NCBI GenBank assembly: GCA_002306945.1
Contig: DBTH01000318.1
Coordinates: 1 to 21,972 of the forward strand
Source of the DNA: Methylacidiphilaceae bacterium UBA1321
Lineage (GTDB): Bacteria; Verrucomicrobiota; Verrucomicrobiia; Methylacidiphilales; UBA1321
Length of the DNA stretch: 21,972 nt
Direction: 5' to 3'
The notes below the pieces were generated by a model that was not told where the DNA came from, made no database searches, and was given only the letters and a program-made list of their open reading frames with translations. Position numbers and translations under genes: made by a program. Positions 8,323 through 14,654 of the stretch are shown piece after piece (the first letter of the stretch is position 1; every line of letters begins with the position of its first letter).

Positions 8323-8766
8323 TCAACGTGCAGTAGTCTTCAACACGGCGTCCAGCAGTTTCTCCTGGGCGGCGCTCATGCGCTTGAAATCGCGCGGGGC
8401 TTTATCCTTGTAACCGCCGAGATGAAGAATGCCGTGGATGCCGTAGAGCAACACTTCCTGCGCGACAGTCCGGCGATAGAGACGGCACTGTTTTTCCGCA
8501 ACGGCGGGACAGACCAGAATTTCCCCATGCTGAAACGTGATGACGTCGGTCTCGGTGCAATCGTTAAGGAAGTTCTGGTGCACGGCGCACATCAGTTCTG
8601 CTCCAATGTAGACGATGTCGATCTCGGCAGGCAATGGCCGCAATTGGGCCGGAGTCAGCAATGAGAGGGCAGTCTCAAGCTGCCGCTGAAGACGAGGGAG
8701 GGAAAGACGAACTTTTCTTTGTCGATTGGCTAGACGAAGCAAAGGGAGATTTTTCTTTGGTGTCAT
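8323..8766 (-). CDS. ybeY: Endoribonuclease / rRNA maturation factor YbeY
   Basis: YbeY is a metal-dependent RNase acting in 16S rRNA 3'-end maturation and ribosome quality control. The 147-residue protein has the usual N-terminal strand (LLRLANRQRKV), the ETDVITFQHGEILVCPAVA region (about 72-90) and the metal motif HGILHLGGYKDK. His111 and His115 align with E. coli His114 and His118; the third ligand (E. coli His124) is Asp121, a variant I recall from Bacteroidetes-like YbeY proteins, so activity is probably kept. Its start lies 92 bases inside the 3' end of the upstream 7TM-HD gene in another frame. The conserved N-terminal strand argues that this start is real, though the only ribosome-site-like sequence (AAGG) abuts the ATG. 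The phoH-pgpH-ybeY order is conserved in many bacteria. Confidence 0.9.
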   Translation of the reverse strand: MTPKKNLPLLRLANRQRKVRLSLPRLQRQLETALSLLTPAQLRPLPAEIDIVYIGAELMCAVHQNFLNDCTETDVITFQHGEILVCPAVAEKQCRLYRRTVAQEVLLYGIHGILHLGGYKDKAPRDFKRMSAAQEKLLDAVLKTTAR

Positions 8767-10273
8767 CCTTGGGGTACACGATGCGGCTGTGCATCATGTT
8801 TTTGATGGTGAATACGAAACTGTCGGCTGCAATGCGGATTTCCTTCAGCGTCAGACCGGTCTCGTCGAGCATCCCCTCGGCAATGCGCCGTTCGATGATT
8901 TCGTTGACCAGACCCTCGACCCGTTGGGGCGAAGGACGCTCCAGCGTGCGCGAAGCCGCCTCGATGGCATCGGCCATGCACAGGACGCCCACTTCCTTGC
9001 TCTGCGGACGCGGGCCGGGATAGCGGAAGGAATTCTCCGAGACCTCGGGAATGTCCTCTTCACGCATGTTCATGATCTTGCCACCCTCGCGGGCATCGGC
9101 TTCGAGCTGCTTGGCGCGTTTGTAGAAATAGTAGACGAGCGAATCGCCGTGATGCTGCTGGATGGCGTCGATGATCGGTTTCTTGAGGCGGAACTTGAGG
9201 GCGAGGTCGACGCCTTCCTTGACGTGCGCAATAATAATCAATGCACTCATCGAGGGGGAAAGATTGAGGTGCGGACTGCGGTCGGGCGGACAATTCTCGG
9301 AGAAATACTCCGGCTTGATAATCTTGCCGATGTCGTGGAAATAAGCCATGACGCGGCATTGGGTTGGATTGAGTCCAAGCTGAACGGCGGCGGCTTCCAT
9401 CAGGTTGGCAACAACGAGGCTGTGATGGTAGGTGCCAGGCGCTTCAATGGTCATCTGCTGGAGCAACGGATGGTTCAGGTCGGCCATTTCAATCCACGAA
9501 ATGTCTGTGATGATCCCAAAGGCCGTTTCCAGAATCGGCAACACGGCGCTGACCACCAACGCGGTCACAATGCCCGCACCAATGCCCAGCAATGCGTGGA
9601 TCATCAGGGCGTCGAAACTGCGCCGAGTGATCCAACCGAAGGCGATGGCGCAAATGAGACTCGAAACGCCAACGGCGATACCGGCGCGGATCAGATCGCC
9701 GCGCTTGCGGACTTCGCGCAGGAAATAAACGGCGGTGAAGCCGGTAATCAGGCTGATGATGAGCAGGCTGAAACTCTGGTCGAGCAACAGGGCGCTCAAC
9801 AGGCTGACGTTGAGAACGGTGTAAAGTCCGGCACCCTGACCCATCAATAGTGCAATACAGAACGGAGCCAAGGCTCCCGGCAGGAGATAATAGATGGCCG
9901 CTGGAGGCATGTTCTGGTGAAGCTGCGCGTAGACAAAGATGAACTTGGAGAGGAACAGGTTGAACCAGATCACACCGTAAATAAGACTGATGCGGAAATT
10001 TGAATCCCAGATGTCGGGCTGATCCATCTGGAGCAACATGACGGAACTGAAGAAAACGATGAAGATGAGCAAGTGCTGCTCGTTGTTGACCGCATCGTTT
10101 TGCCAGAAGTTGATGAAAAACAGCAGCGCCGCAAAGAGCGCGAAAATCGCCAGCCGGACAAAGGCGCTGCCATCGATGCTTTCCAGCCAGGTCGCATCGG
10201 AACGCTGGCGGCGGGTCTTGTCACAGGCCAGCCCCTTTTTGACCAGAATCTGATGTTGAAGCCAGTTCAGCAT
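8675..10273 (-). CDS. 7TM-HD membrane phosphohydrolase (PgpH/YqfF type) without the extracellular HDED domain
   Basis: Residues about 40-247 form seven or eight hydrophobic helices and 260-470 a cytoplasmic HD domain. The HD ligands are visible: TYHHSLVVANLMEAA (His283/His284), YFHDIGKI (His313-Asp314), IIAHV (His350) and QQHHGDS (His374/His375). In Listeria the homologue PgpH hydrolyses cyclic di-AMP; that activity here is inferred. Characterised relatives are about 700 residues and carry a large extracellular HDED domain ahead of the membrane bundle. This protein has 532 residues, starts only about 40 residues before the first helix, and has no room upstream because phoH ends 67 bases away. 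The last 30 residues are Ser/Lys/Pro/Ala-rich and encoded in the overlap with ybeY, so they are probably a non-functional tail. No clear ribosome site precedes ATG 10273. Confidence 0.88.
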   Translation of the reverse strand: MLNWLQHQILVKKGLACDKTRRQRSDATWLESIDGSAFVRLAIFALFAALLFFINFWQNDAVNNEQHLLIFIVFFSSVMLLQMDQPDIWDSNFRISLIYGVIWFNLFLSKFIFVYAQLHQNMPPAAIYYLLPGALAPFCIALLMGQGAGLYTVLNVSLLSALLLDQSFSLLIISLITGFTAVYFLREVRKRGDLIRAGIAVGVSSLICAIAFGWITRRSFDALMIHALLGIGAGIVTALVVSAVLPILETAFGIITDISWIEMADLNHPLLQQMTIEAPGTYHHSLVVANLMEAAAVQLGLNPTQCRVMAYFHDIGKIIKPEYFSENCPPDRSPHLNLSPSMSALIIIAHVKEGVDLALKFRLKKPIIDAIQQHHGDSLVYYFYKRAKQLEADAREGGKIMNMREEDIPEVSENSFRYPGPRPQSKEVGVLCMADAIEAASRTLERPSPQRVEGLVNEIIERRIAEGMLDETGLTLKEIRIAADSFVFTIKNMMHSRIVYPKDDTKEKSPFASSSQSTKKSSSFPPSSSAAA

Positions 10274-10340
10274 AGGGTGAGGTTCGATGTGTGCGGATGC
10301 AGGTTATATACGGAGCGTTACTCTCACGGCATGAGGGAAA

Positions 10341-11318
10341 TCAGAGGGCCATGCTCGTGGTCTTTTCACCACGATGGGCCTTGTAAGCGCGGATGATGCG
10401 CTGAACCAGTTCGTGACGGATCACGTCAACCTCGTCGAACCGGACAAAGCCAATGCCTTCGGTCGGGTTGAGGGCCTGGATGGCTTCGATCAAACCAGAC
10501 TTGCGGTGGTTGGGCAGATCAACCTGGGTCGGGTCACCCGTCACCACACACTTCGATTCCTGGCCGATGCGGGTCAGGAACATGAACATCTGCTCGGTAG
10601 TCGTGTTCTGGGCTTCGTCGAGAATGACAAAGCTGTTGCTCAACGTCCGGCCACGCATGTAAGCCAGCGGAGCGATTTCAATGATCCCCTTGTCCATGTA
10701 ACGCTGGATTTCCTCCTGGTCGAGCATGTCGTAGAGGGCATCGTAAAGCGGACGCAGGTAGGGAAAAATCTTCTCCTGCAAATCGCCGGGCAAAAAGCCC
10801 AGGGCTTCACCGGCTTCGACCGCAGGACGAGTCAGGACAATCCGGGTGACTTCCTCGTTCTTGAGCGCTGCGACGGCCATGGCCATCGCCAGGAAGGTCT
10901 TGCCGCTACCGGCAGGCCCCACGCCAAAAACCATGTCATTAGTTTTGATTAGGTCGACATAACACTTCTGCTGGAGGGTCTTGGGAACGACCGGCGGTTT
11001 CTTCAGGGAAAGCTGGATGCGCGAGGCGTGCAAATCGGCCAGTTGCGAACCTTTGCCGTTGATAACCGCTTCCATGGCAAACTTGAATTCGTGTTTGCGA
11101 ATGTGCAGCCCCTTTTCTTTGGCGTAATGGAGCTGTTCGAAGACGTCCTTGGCCTTGTTGAGCCCGTCCTGGGGGCCTTCAATCTTGAGCCAGCCTTCGC
11201 GGGTGGTCAGTTTGACTCCGAACTTTTCTTCAACCAGCCGGAGGTTTTGGGGATCGTTGAGGTAAAGCGCCTGAACGGCGCGTGCGTTTTCGAAATTCAG
11301 CGTTTCAGAAGCAGTCAT
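10341..11318 (-). CDS. PhoH family ATPase (PhoH-like, YbeZ type)
   Basis: This 325-residue protein has an N-terminal KH-like region (about 15-65, typical of the phoH2/YbeZ-like group), then a P-loop ATPase domain: Walker A GPAGSGKT at 134-141, the family phrase LTRPAVEAGEALGFLPGDL (162-180), Walker B VILDEAQN (231-238) and VVTGDPTQVDLP (258-269). YbeZ partners YbeY in RNA metabolism and ribosome-linked processes, and the next two genes are the usual neighbours. The frame extends to 11384, but ATG 11318 starts at a conventional MTASETLNF and I prefer it. No Shine-Dalgarno sequence precedes it; a TATA-rich tract (TTTATATA) lies a few bases upstream. It is likely the first gene of the phoH-pgpH-ybeY run, with 123 bp between it and trxB. 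Confidence 0.92.
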   Translation of the reverse strand: MTASETLNFENARAVQALYLNDPQNLRLVEEKFGVKLTTREGWLKIEGPQDGLNKAKDVFEQLHYAKEKGLHIRKHEFKFAMEAVINGKGSQLADLHASRIQLSLKKPPVVPKTLQQKCYVDLIKTNDMVFGVGPAGSGKTFLAMAMAVAALKNEEVTRIVLTRPAVEAGEALGFLPGDLQEKIFPYLRPLYDALYDMLDQEEIQRYMDKGIIEIAPLAYMRGRTLSNSFVILDEAQNTTTEQMFMFLTRIGQESKCVVTGDPTQVDLPNHRKSGLIEAIQALNPTEGIGFVRFDEVDVIRHELVQRIIRAYKAHRGEKTTSMAL

Positions 11319-11441
11319 CGGTATATAAATAAAGGGTAGAAGAGCCGTTGCCGAAGTCAATGCATCGAATTTCGGACACACCACGACACATGGCTCATCT
11401 TACCTGTAATCCCCTATTAACCAATAGTTTAAAACTTGGAA

Positions 11442-12368
11442 TCAAGCCAGAGCGGCAAGGTATCTTTCAGCTTCAATGGCGGCTCCGCAACCGGTTCCCG
11501 CGGCAGTAATTGCCTGGCGATACATCGAATCGGCGACGTCTCCGGCAACGAAAACTCCCTCGACGCTGGTCTTGGTTCCACCGAAAGTTTTGACATATCC
11601 GGCCTCGTCCAATTCCAACTGGCCCTTGAAGATTTCCGTATTGGGCAGGTGGCCAATGGCGACGAACACACCGGCGGCATCCAGTTTTTGGGTCTCTCCG
11701 GTTTTGACGTTCTTGACCTGAACGCCGGTGACCTTGCCCTGGCTTACATCGAAAATGTCTTCCACGACCGAATCCCAGACCGGCTTGATCTAGGGATTGG
11801 ACAACGTCCTCTCGGCCATGATCCTGGAAGCGCGGAACTGGTCGCGACGGTGGATCAGGTAGACCACCGAGCCGAACCGCGTCAGATAGAGAGCCTCTTC
11901 GCAGGCGGAATCGCCGCCACCGATGACGACGAGCGGCTGGTTGCGGAACATCGGCAAGGCACCGTCGCAAGTGGCGCAATAGGTCACGCCTTTTTTCTCA
12001 AGCAGTTCTTCGTTCTTGAATCCGAGATGGCGGTGGCCAGAACCGGTGGCGACAATGATCGACCGCGCCTGAACCGGATCGCCGTCGACGATGGCCGTGA
12101 AGGGCTGCTTCGACAAATCGACGCTCTCGACATTGCCAAACTTGATCTGCGCACCGAATTTTTCCGCCTGCTTCTGCAAGCGGCTCATCAATTCAAATCC
12201 GTCGATGCCGTCGGGAAATCCCGGAAAATTCTCCACAATGCTGGTAGTCGTCAAGAGTCCGCCGGGCATGGTTCCGGTCAACACCAGAGGTTTGAGATTG
12301 GCCCTGGCCGTGTAAATCGCCGCAGTAAGACCGGCGCTGCCGGTGCCGATGATGAGAACTTGTTCCAT
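11442..12368 (-). pseudogene. trxB: Thioredoxin reductase, interrupted by an in-frame amber codon
   Basis: Read straight through, this is a 309-codon frame of normal length for the FAD/NADPH enzyme that reduces thioredoxin. Present are the FAD motif GTGSAG (8-13), the redox centre CATC (131-134), the NADPH fold GGGDSACEEA (150-159), HRRDQFRAS and the C-terminal FAD motif VFVAGDVAD. Codon 193 (11792-11790, minus) is TAG between SNP and IKPVWD, where homologues read roughly 'NPKIK'; changing one base restores Lys, Gln or Glu. There is no frameshift and both halves look unharmed, so this is a recent nonsense mutation, a base-calling error, or suppression. Unsuppressed, only residues 1-192 are made, lacking the C-terminal FAD part; the second half has just a GTG (11765) for re-initiation. 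Its ribosome site (AAAGGA, 7 bases before ATG) is good. TAG ends lysR in this window, so general recoding is unlikely. Confidence 0.9.
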
Positions 12369-12463
12369 TCTTTTCCTTTAGCCCAACTTTTACTACTCCG
12401 CAAGCGACTCGGCCCAAAATCTCTCTCGCAGGCACACTTTTTTATTCTACCCTGTAATTGCCA

Positions 12464-12904
12464 ATGAAAATACTATTGCCACTGCTTTTCGCCACCATCG
12501 CCGCCATCGGCAACGCGCTCTTCGCCCTCGGCCAGAAACAATCTTCCGACGTCGACAACGGTTTACTTTTCGTCTCCCTGTGCGGTTTCACCGCCGGACT
12601 CATCGCTCTGGCCGTTTCGCCCCTGATCAAAACGCCCAACGTCGTCGCCGTGCTTCAAAATCACTGGGGTTCCCTGCTCCTGTGCGGATTCGGCCTGTTC
12701 CTGACCTATCTCGGCTTCAACCTGCTCTACTCGCACTTCGGCACAGCGCCCTATGTGCTCTACGCGGTGATTTCGATCATCACCACGACGTTGATCGTGG
12801 GAATCTGGTGGTTGCGCGAACCGGTCAACGCCTTCCACTGGGGCGCAATTCTCGCCTCGGTAGTTGCCGTGGTACTCTTCTCGCTCGGACAGGCTACCCG
12901 CTGA
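12464..12904 (+). CDS. Small EamA/DMT-superfamily membrane protein
   Basis: This 146-residue, very hydrophobic protein has about five membrane helices (near 2-20, 33-53, 70-89, 95-116 and 123-143). The end, WLREPVNAFHWGAILASVVAVVLFSLG, matches the close of one EamA repeat (E-P/L, then a G-rich last helix), and PYVLYAVISIITTTLIVGIWW matches the preceding helix. So it looks like a single-repeat drug/metabolite transporter that would work as a dimer, in the manner of small multidrug resistance or arabinose-permease-like 5-TM proteins. The substrate is unknown. I chose ATG 12464 over TTG 12458. There is no Shine-Dalgarno sequence; TGTAAT (12453-12458) lies 5 bases upstream. It is divergent from trxB with 95 bp between, and is followed by the inverted-repeat element. 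Confidence 0.75.
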   Translation: MKILLPLLFATIAAIGNALFALGQKQSSDVDNGLLFVSLCGFTAGLIALAVSPLIKTPNVVAVLQNHWGSLLLCGFGLFLTYLGFNLLYSHFGTAPYVLYAVISIITTTLIVGIWWLREPVNAFHWGAILASVVAVVLFSLGQATR

Positions 12905-12917
12905 TAAAGACAAAGGA

Positions 12918-13096
12918 TTTTAGACGGGAATTAACGGAATTTACGGGATTGGAAAAGCCAAGGCAAAAAAGGCTTATCAAGAACTCAGGAAATCATAAAA
13001 GGGAATATACAAAACCCGATCTTGAGACTTCGTAATTTTTGTCCAACCGCCTTTGGGTTTTAATAATTCCTTAAATTCCGTTAATTCCGTCTAAAA
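12918..13096. repeat. MITE/REP-like element with about 32-bp imperfect terminal inverted repeats
   Basis: The left arm (12918-12950) and the reverse complement of the right arm (13065-13096) share TTTTAGACGG and AATTAACGGAATTTA, separated by one extra G in the left arm; beyond that they differ at a few bases. Each arm is built of short GGAATTNAC-type units with a period near 9-10 bases. Inside, AAAACCC (13011-13017) pairs with GGGTTTT (13055-13061). No open reading frame, transposase or clear target-site duplication is seen. The element fills the space between the DMT gene and the 3' end of the second efflux operon and is non-coding. A mobile miniature element or a dispersed hairpin repeat are the main options. 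Confidence 0.7.
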
Positions 13097-13109
13097 GTCT
13101 CCCGTTTTT

Positions 13110-14654
13110 TTATCTCGGTGAGACTTCCCCCGCGCCCAGCGCGAACCTTGGGCCGCTCCCGTCATCGGCATTGCCCGCAGTCTTGTCGGTGGTATTTTCC
13201 TTCCAGCCACCGCCAAGCACCTTGTAGAGGGTGATGAGATTGGAAAGCCGCGCCTGCCGTGTCGCCATCAAAATTTGCTGCTGGCTGTAGAGTTCCCGGT
13301 GCCAGATGAGAACGTTGATATAGGATTCGACCCCGCCAGAATAACGCATCTGATAGAGGCGATAACTTTCCGATGCCGCCTTGACGTTGAGTTCATCAGC
13401 CTGCATCTGGGCGTTGTAGGTGCTGCGTGCAACGAGCGCGTCGGACACTTCCTTGAAGGCCGTCTGGATGGTCTTCTCATATTGGGCGATCTGGATATTT
13501 TTACTGATCTTGGCTGCGTCGAGGTTGCCCTGATTGACGCCACCGTCGAAAATCGGCAACCGGATCACTGGCGCAAAATTCCACACGCCCGAGCCGTTGG
13601 CAAATAGCCCCGAAAGGCTTTCGCTCGAAGTGCCAATTCCCGCCGTCAGCGTGATGCTGGGGAAGAACGCAGCGCGAGCTGCACCGATGTTTGCATTGGA
13701 CGCCTTGAGTTCGTGCTCGGAGGCGCGAATGTCGGGCCGGCGAACAAGCAGTTCAGACGGCAAACCGGAGGGCAGATCGGTCAGCACGCCGCTGTCGTCG
13801 GGGCCGTCAGTCTTCGCGGCGATGCGCTTGTCGAGATCCTCGGGCAAAGGCTGGCCGATGAGCAATACCAGCGCGTTGCGATCCTGCGCCACCTGCCGGG
13901 TATACTTGGCGAGATTGGATTCGGCCTGTCGGACGGCGCTCTCGGCTTCACGAACGTCAAGATCGGTTCCGACGCCCTGGGCCGCGCGGTTCTTTTGCAG
14001 ATTATAGGAATCCTGCTGGCTTTGGAGAGTATCGCGGGTCAGCGAAAGCAATCCCTGGTCGGTGAGCAACGCGATGTACGCATCGGCCACTTCTGCGACA
14101 AGGGTGATCTGGGTGCTGGTGCGAGTCTCTTCCAGACTCAAATACTGTTCCAGCGTCTGATCCTTCAAGCTCTGAATGCGACCAAACAAATCCACCTCGT
14201 ACGAAGTGAACCCAAGGCCCACGTCATATTGATGGGAGGTCATCGCTTTTCCCGTACTGCTCAAATCCTGCGGCACCCGAGCCGCACTGCCGTCGGCGGT
14301 TGCGTTGACGGTGGGGAAAAGAGCCGCGCGTTGAATGCGGTATTGCGCCCGCGCCTTCTCGACATTGAGGGCAGCCACGCGCAAATCGCGGTTGTTCTTG
14401 AGCGAGATTTCAATAAGCGACTGTAAATCGGCGTCCTTGAAGAATTCCCTCCAACCGATCTCCGCCACGACAGGCGATTCCGTGCCCGACTGTGCGGAAC
14501 CGGAAACTGCCTGCGCCGAGCTATTGGTCGAGGCCATCGGTTCGGCAGGCCAGGTCGAAGCGACAGGCGCAGTCGGTTGTTTGTACTCCGGGGCCATCGT
14601 GCAACCCGCCAGGGCGAGCGCGGCCATTCCTGAAATCAAAAGTCCTTTACACAT
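13110..14654 (-). CDS. RND efflux outer-membrane lipoprotein (NodT/OprM family), second system
   Basis: This is the outer-membrane duct for the second pump, 514 residues. The lipoprotein signal ends LALAGC with Cys18, followed by TMAPEYKQP, the usual opening of OprM-like mature proteins. Two outer-membrane-efflux repeats follow; the phrase LLVRRPDIRASE lies between them and GGVESYINVL near the end of the second. The Ser/Thr/Pro/Ala-rich stretch after the lipid site (about 27-62) is longer than in the first duct protein. The start ATG 14654 lies within the last codons of the permease gene (8-base overlap) and has an excellent ribosome site (AAGGAGG, 6 bases upstream), so the two are translationally coupled. 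It is the last gene of the adaptor-permease-duct operon; the inverted-repeat element begins 13 bases beyond the stop. Confidence 0.93.
   Translation of the reverse strand: MCKGLLISGMAALALAGCTMAPEYKQPTAPVASTWPAEPMASTNSSAQAVSGSAQSGTESPVVAEIGWREFFKDADLQSLIEISLKNNRDLRVAALNVEKARAQYRIQRAALFPTVNATADGSAARVPQDLSSTGKAMTSHQYDVGLGFTSYEVDLFGRIQSLKDQTLEQYLSLEETRTSTQITLVAEVADAYIALLTDQGLLSLTRDTLQSQQDSYNLQKNRAAQGVGTDLDVREAESAVRQAESNLAKYTRQVAQDRNALVLLIGQPLPEDLDKRIAAKTDGPDDSGVLTDLPSGLPSELLVRRPDIRASEHELKASNANIGAARAAFFPSITLTAGIGTSSESLSGLFANGSGVWNFAPVIRLPIFDGGVNQGNLDAAKISKNIQIAQYEKTIQTAFKEVSDALVARSTYNAQMQADELNVKAASESYRLYQMRYSGGVESYINVLIWHRELYSQQQILMATRQARLSNLITLYKVLGGGWKENTTDKTAGNADDGSGPRFALGAGEVSPR

Noticed and set aside
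8726..9850. 374-codon open frame opposite the 7TM-HD gene
   Set aside because: It is a shadow of a gene with clear membrane helices and HD motifs; its own translation shows no recognisable fold.
11414..11427. CTATT-AACC-AATAG hairpin downstream of trxB as an intrinsic terminator
   Set aside because: On the trxB strand it is followed by GGGG rather than a T-run, and the stem is only 5 AT-rich pairs.
11790..11792. Amber recoding (pyrrolysine or similar) in trxB
   Set aside because: lysR ends normally in TAG in this window, and homologues have an ordinary residue at this site. A mutation or base error is simpler.
11436..12467. 343-codon open frame opposite trxB, unbroken across the amber codon
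   Set aside because: It might suggest that the plus strand is the coding one, but the minus strand carries unmistakable TrxB motifs on both sides of the stop, so this frame is a shadow.
12905..13109. Small gene or tRNA between the DMT gene and the second duct gene
   Set aside because: No cloverleaf or supported open frame is visible; the stretch is accounted for by the inverted-repeat element.
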